The position numbers and the translations under genes were made by a program. 64,000 nucleotides of DNA from positions 14,912,345-14,976,344 of the forward strand of contig OW203762.1 in assembly GCA_934045905.1 (NCBI GenBank). Direction: 5' to 3'. Below the pieces are notes generated by a model. That model did not search any database. It saw only the letters and a list, made by a program, of their open reading frames with translations, and was not told where the DNA came from. Source of the stretch: Leuctra nigra (Eukaryota > Arthropoda > Insecta > Plecoptera > Leuctridae). Within the stretch, counting starts at the first letter, position 1. Each line of letters begins with the position of its first letter. Of this stretch, positions 31,932 to 45,100 are shown one piece after another.

Positions 31932-32387
31932 TAAAGAGACTAGACCTACACTTCCCTACTGGAAAGAGCGACATCTACAAATCTGCCAATGCTAATCCTT
32001 GAAGCACAAAAAAGTTCAGGGATGGTCGACTCCCCAGCGCCATTTTCCACGTGACTGGAAGTAAATAGCAGTCGATGGCTCAGTCGATACATTATCGTCA
32101 TGATTCGTATAGTAAACGCATTAAATACGTACAAAGTAATTAAAAATATTTTTTTTTATGCAATTATATATATATATTTATATACATATAAGATTACGTA
32201 TTTAGATTACGTAACGAATAGTTCTCTCAGTTCCCACCACCACAGCGTTTCAGGAGCGCTGCGGTTATTATCCTCCCGATTTCAGACGTTTGTTATTGGC
32301 CATTTTCAGACCTCGAAAATCTGGAAGATTTTCCCAGACCACTCTTCCCAGTGGTGTGGCGGGGGAAGTGTAGGTCTAGTCTCTTTA
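31932..32387. mobile_element. TIR element TAAAGAGACTAGACCTACAC
   Basis: TAAAGAGACTAGACCTACAC at the left and GTGTAGGTCTAGTCTCTTTA at the right form a perfect inverted repeat around 410 bp of non-coding sequence. Confidence 0.7.
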
Positions 32388-33185
32388 ACTATGATACTTA
32401 CTACCTTTTGTCACCTTAGGTAACTATACAATATGGCGGAAATTGATTAGTTATTTTTTAAATGTATCACCATAGTTACATCTACGTTCTTACTTTGATT
32501 TTCTTAGATTTTGAGCTCATTCTTCTGTTCTTTTTACTATAATTTGTAGTTTGAAGTGACGCATGTCCGGGATTTATGTTTCAATTTTGGATTTCCAGGG
32601 AGATACCATGGATACATCACACGCAAGAATAGGGAATCCTCTTAAATTGTAGAAAGAATTAAAAACACTTGTTATTAAATAAACGGACAAGATGAATCGC
32701 AGAACAACAAGAAAATGTAAATATGTTATAAAACGTCGTCAAGAAATCTTGTATAAACACGTCATAATAGCACTGGTTGCTGGATGTTATTGATGTCTGC
32801 TTCCTAGTCGGTGTTGACTTCCCAATAGCTGTTCTCCAGGCTGAATGGCATGGCAGTTACAAATCGGTATATTAATGTGAGAATTCTTGAAAATCATAGA
32901 ATAAACAAATTATATTGATTAAACTTTTGGTCGTGTTACAGGATCATAGAGGAAACAATAATGTATAACAACATAAAAACGGATAAGGAATATTTAATTA
33001 TCACAACCTAATATAGTATAGTATAATCCTTCAAACTACATCTAATACCTATAATAGCGTATTTAATCATAGTAATCCAATATAATATTTCATCTTCTGA
33101 TCTGGCTTGAGCTTGAGCCGTCTCTCCCGCGTGGGGACGTCGCACTGAACTACAGAAACTTCAATCACATGACGTAAGCCGACGA
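32388..33185. other. Intergenic / TAT 3' region
   Basis: Holds the 3' UTR of TAT. A minus-strand coding-like fragment at about 32807-32853 (LENSYWEVNTD then stop, behind a CAG acceptor) could be an alternative last exon of something; not assigned. Confidence 0.3.
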
Positions 33186-36100
33186 TTATCCCTTGCCGAG
33201 TCGTCCCTCCTTCTCCAGGTAGATGACGCTGTGCGTGATCTGATGCTCCATCAGCTGATGGTCTCGGTTGCACGCCATCTTGGACCGTGACGTGGCATGA
33301 CGCTCGCAGAACTCGGAGATGCGTTGACAGGCTTCCAGGAGTTGTTCCTCGGGGACTGTCAGCACCAGCCGCATGTAGTGGGGAAAGTCAAAGCACTGGA
33401 AGACATCCAAAGTTGCTTTATACAGTCTATAATTAATTCGAAGATTCTCCTAAATCCCTAAAGCCCGTCTTCCATGGTCGCGGATTTTCACCGCAACGCG
33501 ATTCCGCGCCGCAATCTTGGCCTCTCAGCCAATCAGTGCTCGAATCGCAGCGCCGCGTGACGTCACGCGAACCGCAGCTGAATGTTGAGCCAACTTCAAT
33601 ATAGAGGTGTTCCGCGACGCGGCGGCGGTCGCCGCATGCGCTGTAAACGACTACCGATAGGAGCGCTCTGGCGCTGTTCGTAATTGCTTAAAATTCCGCT
33701 AGGTTCGTCTCAAAATATCGCGCCGCAACGGCAAATCATGGAAGACGATGGGTGCGAAATCGTCCCGCAAAACCGCATCGCGGCGAAAAAACCGTGACCA
33801 TCGAAGAAGCACTTAAGTCAAGAAAACGCTCGGTGGCTCGTCCGTCGCTCGTACGGAGCGTTTTCGTTCCCGACAAATGCTGACCACATAGTAGGAGCAA
33901 AGTTATGACAGTATGCGATGAAAATGTAGATAAAGGTTAAATACATGTCACCTCTGGCTTGCTTTTTCGATATTCATAACCGTTTGCCAAATATGCCAAT
34001 TTATATTATGTATTTCGTACTAAAACCGCTCCAAACCGACCGTTGGCGGGAAAAACTGTATGACCTGCCTTAATATAATTTAGTATTTAATATGGGATTT
34101 TTTTTAACCCTAAACGGCTTATGTATTGGATACCTTGGTTCTCATCAGATCACCGAGGAAAAGCAACAATGAGCGCACTCTTGCTGTATGCATAATGCGG
34201 GTAATGTTCAAATCTGGATTGCATTGCATATAGTTTGTTGCCTTTAGGCCAGAGAGACTAGGTGTTTGGGGGTTGGTGTGAAACCTCCCTTCACCTCGAC
34301 GACGCGGGTTAGTGTTTGTTATCAACTCACCTGGCTGGGCAGACAGAAGACCGACTCCTCGGTGACCAACTGTTGCACGAACTGCAACTCGGATTGGAAC
34401 TCCGAGAACAGCGCCATGTTGATGCCGACCTGCACAGAGTCACGGCTATCAGGATCGACATTCTCCACACTTCAGTTTCACCAAATACATTATTATGAAG
34501 GTTATATATAAATGCATTTGGTTTCACTAAACCAAATGATTACACACACAGCTATCGAGAGGGTCGAAGTGGTAGACCCAAAGATATTATGAACACTAAC
34601 CGAGTACTCATCTATGGTAGAGGTGGAGAAACTGGCCTTAATTCAATTTAAATATTGGTAAGAAATCGTTGCATTACAAACATTAAAATTGTGAATCACC
34701 ACAATTAACAAATAGAATAGGCGCAACCTATATTAAACATCCAGCCAATTACTCTTTGTAATATTCTACCTGAACCATACTATGACTGATTTCACATGAC
34801 ATTTCACATGAACAGAGAAAAGTGGCAGGTACACTCAAACAAATAATAAACGGCATCCGAAAGAAAAGGATTGACTGATTAAGATTTGATGGCATCATCC
34901 GATGAAGTCTATGCTAACGCGTCATCTAACTCTAGTAGGTGATCTTTAACTTCATTGATAATAACAAGGGTTGATTTTCAAGGATTCTGACCAGCAGCCA
35001 ATCCGTTTTGTAAAAATATCGTTTTTTATTGGTTTGAGTTGCACATAACCGAGTGTCAGCATGGACTCACCATCATGTACATGGCTCCCTGCGGCATGAC
35101 TGGTGTGAGCCCCTCAATGCGCGCGAGTCGCTTGAACACCAGCTGCGCGTGGGTGTGCAACGTGTTGATGGTGTTCTGGAAGAACTCGGCGGGGGTGTTC
35201 TTCAGGATGAAGGGAATGGCGCCCTGGACCAGCGTGTTGCTGCCGATGATGCGCTGACTCAGGCACTGCAGACCCTTGCGGACCTGGACCGCACGCCACA
35301 GAGTATTAACATAGTGCAATACTGTCAAGAGACACGGAGATGATCATCTCGTAATTCTCGGACGCAGGAAAGCGTCCCGCTAACTTATCTACTTCACACG
35401 AAGTTTTTTTTGTCTGGGGCTTAACGTCGCACTGTTCTGAAGCGAGGCTAATGGCGACGGATGAATGATTATGATGATGATTGGGAGTTAATGGTGAAGA
35501 GTATAGGTAAGGATGGAAGGTGGGAAGGAGACGGTCGTGGCCTATTAGTAGGGGACCTTCCCAGCATTTGCCTGTTGACTGAGGAAATACCACGAAAAAC
35601 CCCCAGTCAGGAAGGACGGCCGCGGGAATCGAACCCGGGCCTCCGGAATACAATCAGCCAACCTGTTCCGTCAGGTTGATGACAAAGGTCAGAAAGGTGT
35701 CATTGTACGCGTACTTCTGCAGCGATTACCAACAAAGCTAATTGGTTTATCTCGGAAACCATCACGATTACTTCACTTCTTACTGACTCAAAGTAACTAA
35801 CAACGTTTAATTTGCTTTCAATTGAATCGAGAAGTGCCATTAGAGTAAAGGTTGGACTGTTGCCATTCTCACCTCTCGCTCAAATATGTTGTTTCTGTCG
35901 TGAATAACGATCCAGCCCGTCCTCCATCCAGGCACCAGGAACCTAAAGGGAAAAACAGTCAATTGTAATCACAACGATCAAACTATTCACGTGACTATGG
36001 TACAGAATCGTAAATAGACTGGAAGCTAACAGACCAGTAGTGAACGTGCATTTACCTTTTTGTGAGACCACTGCATGATAATATAGGAACATCCTTGGAA

Positions 36101-39100
36101 AGGGACGCTAGAGAGTGAAACGATTCGCCAGGGAACACCTGAAACACGAAATCATGAAACACATGAAACATCGAAATTTAAATTGTGAAAAGTTTCTAAC
36201 TTTATCCAAGTTTAAAAAAATCACTTCAATCACTAAAACAGACTACCTGCAAATTGCTCACACTTTGATCTTGCCTGGCGAATTATCCAAAGACCCACAT
36301 TCCAAACTTGGCAAATATCCGTTGGCAAACTGTTACGAAACCATAAATATTTTAGGTCACTCACTTCCAGTACCATGCACTGCCTGTCGACTCAAACTCT
36401 TGGTCAAATCAAAAGACTTCTGTATAACTGTACCGGGACATAATATTTCCGGTAAGATGGTAAATATGTAAACCTGACACTAACTGGAAAAACAATTAGG
36501 GAACTAGAGGGGACGTGTCCTTGTAACTTGACCTTGAAGTACTCTGAGATAAACCAGTACAGGCTGACAAAAGGGATGCGCAACTTACAAGATGCTCGTA
36601 GATCTCGTCTGCGATGATGGGGAGAAAATGTCGCCGCGCAATGTCGATGAGGGCGATTAGATGTGCCCGACTGAACACCGAGCCACACGGGTTCGAGGGG
36701 TTGTTGATGATCACGGCGGCGGTGTTGTCGTCAATGAGGGACTCCAAGTGCACCAGGTCCACCTCCCAACCCTTCTCCGGCTGAAACACAAACCCAGGAA
36801 GTTCATTCCTTTGTCCGCCCCAAATTCCAACAGGCACATAAAATATACGTATTATCTGTTTCTGCTGGAAGAAAGTGGTATACTTCATAATATCTTTGGT
36901 TGTACTTTGAACCAAAGGCTCAAAGGGGACAAAGGGAACCAAAGGGGACAAAGGGATTATTGAAGGATGTGTTGGTACAAGTTAGGTTGCAATCGAGGTG
37001 CATTTTTGGGAGAGTCAACAGGTAAGATTAAAGAAATTTCCTACACCCCTAGTCTATAAATGAATTATGTCTACTGTTCGACGATAACGTTTTGGCGTTC
37101 GGCATTAGGGGATGGCCTCGACCGATAGCCACTCGGCGGCGAGCTAGCTAACGCTCGAGCTAAACAATGTTCATTTTGACCACCATAAGACAGAATGTCG
37201 AACTCTATACACGAAGTTCTCCAACATGTAATGAACCAACGCACCCTTAAGTTGTAACCTTTGACGACGACGCCAAGTCCCTCCGCCAGAGTGCGGTAGA
37301 TGCTGAATCCCGGTCGAGGCACGAGGATGTTCTTCCCGGGGTCGGCGAGCACCGTGATGCAGAGGTCCAGAGCCCCGGAGCAGCCGCTGCACATGACGAT
37401 GTCCTGTACAGCAAGACGACGTTAGTCTCGTCGTTGACGCGTCGGTAGAGGATATGGGGGTAGGGGGAGAACTTACCCTGGAGGTGACGCTCACGCCACC
37501 GGTGCTTGTGTACTCGGCCACAGCAGCGCGGCAGTCTTCGTACCCTGAAACAATTCGGGCGTTCAAAACTGCAGACCTTGACAGACAGGTTAGGTATATT
37601 TTCCCATTGGTTTGGATTGGTCGTGACATATATTTAAAAGATATACCAAAATCTTCAAACACCCATGTTCCCCACTGTCAACTTACAAGACAATTCGCCA
37701 ACTGGTAATTACAGATTTCTGGAAATATTTCCAATTTTCAAATGATAAAATGCGTTTAGATAATATGCTTTATTTAACTGATGACCAAAATGTAGCAAAA
37801 ATGCTTACATATTATTATCAAAGAATGTTTAGACAAAAAATGTTTTAGATAAAATTGATTAATTATTCGTGATATTTTTAAAAGTATTTGTGCAGTAATA
37901 TGTCAAAATATAACCTAGAGTTTAAACGTTTCAGCGTTTCATTCAATTAATTGAGCAATGAGAGCATCTTCTATTGAAGTTAACAATTAATTAACTCAAC
38001 AGTTCTTTTGGCTTCAATTTCACGTCTCGTAAACCATTCGTATTCGTAAACCCAAAAGGTAATGAATTGCATTAAACATAAAACCGTGTAAACTAGGCGG
38101 TGCTTACCCGTGCTGGGTCCGTACCCGTTCCACCGGAACGAGTCGACACTGTCGTGCAGGGCGTCCAACATCTCCAGTGGCGGACGGAGATTGCCGAACA
38201 CAGTCGGGTCCCCTGCGAGACAGAGATAGCAATATACTCACTCACTTCATCTTGTAATAGGTACCTGTTGCATGCTGCACTTTCAAATAAACAGGAGCTT
38301 GACTTAGGAACACATAATTGCTGTGTTGCATTTTTAATTGGGGTTTAACGTCGCACTGTTCTGCAGCGAGGCTAATGGCGACGGATGAATGATTATGATG
38401 ATGATTGGGAGATGATGGTGAAGAGTAGGTAAGGATGGAAGGTGGGAAGGAGGCGGTCGTGGCCTATTAGTAGGGTACCTTCCCAGCATGTGCCTCTCGA
38501 CTGAGGGAATACCACGAATAAACTCAGTCAGAAAGGAAGGCCGCGGGAATCGAACCCGGGCCTCCGGAATCCAAGTTCAGAGCGTTACCACTCAGCCATA
38601 CCTGTTCCGTGTGGTGCCATCTATATTTATCCATTCTTTCATACCGAGTATACTTAGAAACGCTTAAATCCGGACACGCGTGTGACTCAGTGACCCTCCC
38701 ATCAGACCCAATTAATTGCATTCACATTCATATCTATGAGCTCCTATTTTACTGACTTGGAAAACGCTCTCTAAGTTGCTTCTCTACCTACCTATACCTT
38801 GGAAATAGAGGAAAAAATAGAGTGATCATTTGGGTTTCAATTTATAATAAAATTGACAAATATTGCAAAAACATAAAATGTACATGCGTAAAATGTGAAA
38901 CTCGTGAACTTCTCGAAAGATTTATTGGAAAATTGTCAAAGACACCCAAAATGTAGGTCCCAAATGTCCATGTAAAATAAACCTCAGTTTTTTAGGTATT
39001 TATTATACCTAATACAGTGAGTGAGTGTACAGTATGACTTGGCTGGGTGGAGCGACCGCTCCACTAGATTTGTAGTTGATCTGTCAAAGGTTCAGATTTG

Positions 39101-42100
39101 TAATTTTCCAATCAATCACATGATCTCTTTCAAAAGCTATACACGAGACCGCTCTCATGACATTTTAGGTTGTGTACACAATTTCAGATCGATTGGTTGA
39201 ACAGACCTTGGAATTGTCAAAAAACAAAACCCAGTAGCGGCAGCCGGCAGCCCTATAGTCTGAGCGAACCCTAAAATCTAGGGATCATTGCGCAATCCTA
39301 GAATATGTGCTATATAATTTGTTTGCGAACACGTTCTTATTTTAATCGTTATACAACCCGCACACATACGGGCTCCTAAAAATAAATTCGTGGTATTTAA
39401 AGTGGTGTTTACCGAAGTTAATTTTTTTTTAATCTATTGCTTCTTCTTTTAGTAGCAGTTATGTTGATAGTAATTATGTCTGTTGACATAAAAGTATAAG
39501 CATATTTACAATAAATAATTCGCTATAAAATATCCAAAATCATAATGAAACTTCAATCCTCAAATAAAAACAATGCAATATTAAAATTATTAAAATTTTT
39601 AACTTTTAAAATATTGCAAAAACAAAATAACAGCCGTACTACCGCATTCCATCCCGCTATTTTATTTCAAGGCTCTTCAACATTACCCGAAAAATGTCTA
39701 ACCAAAGTTTGAGGAAAATCTGATTTTGTCGCTAGGTTAACTTTCGAGTTTATATATTGTATTATTTGCGATGTCTCCTTATCCCATTCAGTACGACAAA
39801 GAATGCGGAAAACAAAACACATATGCATTCGATTCCTGATTTGAAATTCCAATCCACTTGCAAGTCTCGTGTCTTCTCAAACGAACAGGTTTCACGCTGC
39901 TCGAATCCAGTCGCTGCCTATGCTGATTGTGGTTTGTCGTGATTCTCAAAACATTTTGCTGCGTCACTTCAAAACAATTATGACGCATGGACATAACGTC
40001 ATTAACGTTACTTCGTCATTATATTACGCGATTTCGTTTGGTGAATGAGCTCTATGGTATGTGGTTCGTATTACGATTGGGCCATGAATTCTGGTATTTG
40101 AAGGAAAACGTTCTATTATTCAATCAAGAGCATTGCGCAAGCGCGAACAACCTTGGCCGATGAAAAACTAAAGTACGTCGTATAATAACCTGATGTATTA
40201 AGAGGAAGGATCCCCCTTTAAATCACCATTATTGGGATTGTGATCGTATCATTGAAGATAGACTAATATTGAGGCGAGTGGTGGAGAATAAATTGATATT
40301 TAAAATGTCAAATTAAAAAAAAATCTTAAAAAATACATTTTGGAAATACACTTTTTTTAAATTGATCCACCGGTTTAACAAAAGCAATATATTTATACTA
40401 TAGCAAAACGCTATGTGTATAACGCGTTGATGAGAGAATCTTCGTGTTGCATGCGAATTATTGCGTTTTTTACTTTCTACTCTACAGACCTTGAAAACAA
40501 CCAAAACGAATGCGTCCAAAAAGCAGTGATAACATATCTGTCTTTTCTTTCAAGAAATTGGACAAATATTTCCAAGAGGCATAAAATGTCCGTAAAATGT
40601 CAATAACTTTTGAATTTTAACGACAGAAATGATTTTTTTTAATCACAGGATCCTGTTCAAATACTATACAACGATCAGACCTCTTAGATAATATTCGTAT
40701 GTGTGCAAAATTTCAGATCGATTGGTTCAAGGATTTGACCTATGCACTGCTAGCAAAAAAAACACACTGAGAAAGTGCCATAAGATAAAGAGTGTTTCAT
40801 TATCAATTATCGCCTACGAAGAGGGATGCTGCACAGGGATGCTCCGAAATCATCCCCTATGGAGAGGGATGCTGCACAGGGATGCTCCGAGTTCAAAGTC
40901 ATCTCGATGACCTTGGTTCACGTCTCGCCCGATATCCACCTCGTGATAGCCGCCTGATCATGTCCTCTAGAAGGCCATGGCCAACCAGACGACTCTCAAG
41001 AAATAATTATTATCTTCATTCTGCACAGGTCTTGGCAGGGAGCCGAATATTACATTCCGGTCCGCGGAGATTTTAATTCTCGAGCTGTTTCTACTAAATG
41101 AAAAAGTCAGGGGTTCGCTCCCTGTCAAGGTCGGTTATCAGATGCTGCGGGGATAGTTCCAATCTCATATAATAATGCTAGGAAAACGCTCTGTGTAACG
41201 CGTTGATAAGCGAGCCTTGTATAGCATGCGAATTTAAATTCATGTCAAAGTTCCTGCTTTAGATCTTGAAATCTTATCAAATGCGGCAAAAGAGTTTGAT
41301 CATTTCTTTGAAATTCCTTTGAACAATGTTTAAAAATCAATTCAAAACAAGCATAACAAAATGTCAGTAAAATGTCAAGGCTCTTGATGTTCTTGACACT
41401 AGATTTGTCTGAAAATTTTCAAAATCTACATTAGTTTAACTATTTCAGTTTTAATTAACTGCAAATCACAGGATCTCATTCAAAAACAGTATCTGCGACC
41501 GCTCTTATGACATTAGTGTGTGTGCAAGTTTTCAGATCGATTGGTTTGAACGGTGTGATCTGGGCATGGCATACAATACAAACACAACAATAATCACAGA
41601 GAACGTGCCCGAGACCCGTAGATGGCGCTCTTTGCACTCGCCGAATAATCGTTCAACCTGATCATTGTCATATCGATGCGCAATATCGATCGATAAGTTG
41701 GAATAGATTCCATAGCTCAATTTCTTGGATTTTAAACCGTTTATAGCTTTTAAGTTGCACTTTAAAGTCAATGTAAGTCTAGTTATTGAATGTTATGTGT
41801 GAGTACGCGTATTCCACCTAGATTAGATGAGCTTTTTGGTTTGTATGAGAACTTTAAACTTAAAAGTATGAACACAATTGGCTGAGCATTTTTGCCAGTG
41901 TCCTTAAAATTCCAAATGAACCTTTTGTTTGCATTACGTATTCTCCCAAATGTACCTGATTTTAAATTGTTCAACTCAACTTTAAACTGGAATTGTTGAG
42001 ATTTTTGTTGCGCATGAATATTGTATAATATGCATGACGCACATCGAAGTGAAATTCTTCCAATCAGGATTTAAGAATAGAATGATTTACTGAGGGAGGG

Positions 42101-45100
42101 AAAAGCGTTTGATTTCAGTCTCAATGAAAGCGTCTAAGAATTAACTAGTATCAACTGGTTCCCACTTTCTTTTTTATCTTCTGGAACGAAGGTCCTGGCA
42201 AAATGTTAAGTGTATCGTATAGTATAAGAACAGAAGGTACACTATTGCGTAACACTATACCTGCTACATTTCTATTTCTATCTGAATTGACCTTTTCAGA
42301 ATATTTTCATCTCTAAAAGTATTCTATCAATAACGTTGGACTATTTCGAAGACTCTTAAAATTGTGTAATACATAACACAAAAAAATCTCTTCATGACAA
42401 CTTTTGACTTTTCAATATCATCAGATGTTATACCAATGTCAACCACCCGGATGGTTTTCTTCAAAACAAATCGGACTTGTACGTCAATGCAAATTTTCAG
42501 GAAACAGTGTGACCTATCGCAACAGCAACCCGAAGAAGACAAACAAATAAAAATCCGTGTCAAACTATGTGAATGGAGGCACTCGATTCATTTTTGACCA
42601 AGCTCGTAACACGCTCTCTTATCCTCTTATCCTTATCCTGTAGGATACACAAAAAGTGACCGACTTCGGTATTTATTTGCTGAGCCACCGAAGTCGTAGG
42701 GACTTACAATTCAGTATTTTTAGATGTAACATAGGTTGAAGCACATAACAGATTTTTTTTGAAGATTGTATGATATTGGTCGACGCTGGAACAATCATCT
42801 GAATATTAGCTACCAAAAAAATGGGCGCCAATGCAAAACCATTTTACAGTTATTTTAATTAAATTGTTATTATTCATTGTGGAATATAAAAAAAAAATGT
42901 TTTATTGCTTCAATGCCATAACAAATCACCGTAGATTATATTTAAACATATTTTTTTTTAATTTTTACACCGTAACATACACTTTTTAATATGTCAATAA
43001 AAATATAGAATTAATTAAAACATAAAATAGCATCGATTTTTATGAAATTTTTTATTAATTTTTTTCATATTTTTTCAAAAATAAATTTTACCAAAATCAG
43101 GGCCAAAAAAATATGCCTGAATAAAGTCTGAGGAAGTTACACAATGACAGAAGCTGGTTAGTTATCAAATTGGGGTGGGGGGAACATATTGTCAAAGATT
43201 AATGGGCAAGGGGGGAGGGGATTTTCCCTAAATATGTCAATCATTTTTTTTTCAATGTTCAGTCTTTTGGTGAACTCTGAGATGGCAAGCCCCCCCCCCC
43301 CCCCCCCCCCACCCGGACGCATGCAAATGATACCGGACTGACGTCAACTTGGCGCGTGTGTCGCAGATCTCACGGTCCAAGCAACAGCCACGTGTTTGCG
43401 TCCGAATATTAGCAAGAGTGGAACCTGGTTCACCCGAGGCAATGGGTCTCTGACGTCACGATGCACCAGCTACTTGGTTATCATGTGGATAACAAGTGCA
43501 ATGGATTCTTGGATCAGTGGTCACTCCGTGGTTAGTAAGTGGTTGATGGTTGTAATCAGGTGGCAAGTACTGCATCTGATATGGGCAGAGAACTACACCA
43601 AGTCGTAACTCATTCTGAACTCATAAATGCACACTATTTACTTGTCTTCATTTAATTAATGCTCACACAATGGCATGCACTGACATTGATTGGAATCATT
43701 GGACAAATTGGAAGAGGATGATAGTAAAAATGTACTTGTTCNNNNNNNNNNNNNNNNNNNNNNNNNNNNNNNNNNNNNNNNNNNNNNNNNNNNNNNNNNN
43801 NNNNNNNNNNNNNNNNNNNNNNNNNNNNNNNNNNNNNNNNNNNNNNNNNNNNNNNNNNNNNNNNNNNNNNNNNNNNNNNNNNNNNNNNNNNNNNNNNNNN
43901 NNNNNNNNNNNNNNNNNNNNNNNNNNNNNNNNNNNNNNNNNNNNNNNNNNNNNNNNNNNNNNNNNNNNNNNNNNNNNNNNNNNNNNNNNNNNNNNNNNNN
44001 NNNNNNNNNNNNNNNNNNNNNNNNNNNNNNNNNNNNNNNNNNNNNNNNNNNNNNNNNNNNNNNNNNNNNNNNNNNNNNNNNNNNNNNNNNNNNNNNNNNN
44101 NNNNNNNNNNNNNNNNNNNNNNNNNNNNNNNNNNNNNNNNGGGGGGGCCTTCTTTGTAATCTGGGTTTCTTCTAAACTAATGAGCATAATTAAAATAATA
44201 TGTGAAAGAAACAAAATAAATAAAAAATAGACAGATCATGTCAAAAACGTTCCAAAATGATTAGAATTGAGTTAAAATTCCAAATATTTCCCGGGGCTAT
44301 ACGCCCCGGTCTTGCATTATTGCATATCCTAATAAATTCAATAAATATACCTTTTCTTAAACCTTTTAGATAATTTTTTTTGATATTTTGTAATTTATAA
44401 TTCTCCAAACTATACACTGCGAATCAAAATTGCACCTTAGCGAATGAGCTTGATCCAAAATTTTCTCGGGGGCTGAGCCCCCGAACTCTCATGTTTTACA
44501 CTGTGATTTTTTTTAAAAATATTAGTGTAATGTTCCCCCCCCCCCCCCCCCCAAATTCCATCCTGGATACGCCCTTGAGTGGAGAATGTACTTGAGCATG
44601 AATCTATAGTTATGCTGATTTTTTATATCTTAAAAATGGTGTACTGAAGTAACAATAATAACATGTAATAATAACTCGTTTTAATTGACCACTTATTATT
44701 ATTTGTATCCACCGCCGTTGCTAACCAATTCGAAGTGAACTGAATAAACGCACGGAAGCTATTTTTAGCTAATATTTTGCAGATACAATAAGAGCAAAGA
44801 TTTTGTATTTTTGTGCATCTTAATACGCTAAGATAGTGCTGTGTATCGAGAATACAGAACCAGTTGACTCCAGCGAAGAATTAAGTTCGAATCCCTCGTA
44901 CTACGTCCATGGCTGACTGATTGGATTGGGATTTACCGAGGCTTCCCGGCAAGAGGAGGTAAACTCTGGGAAGGTTTCCCATACTATAGGTCACGACCGC
45001 ATCCTTCCCACAGTTCAAATTATTCTTCATCATCTCCCAATCATCATCAATTATAATTCCTCCTTCGCCATTAAGCCTGTGGTGCAGTGGTCACTGTTGT

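Noticed and set aside
43670..44230. Frames of 161-186 codons on both strands
   Set aside because: They run across the N gap and have no real coding content.
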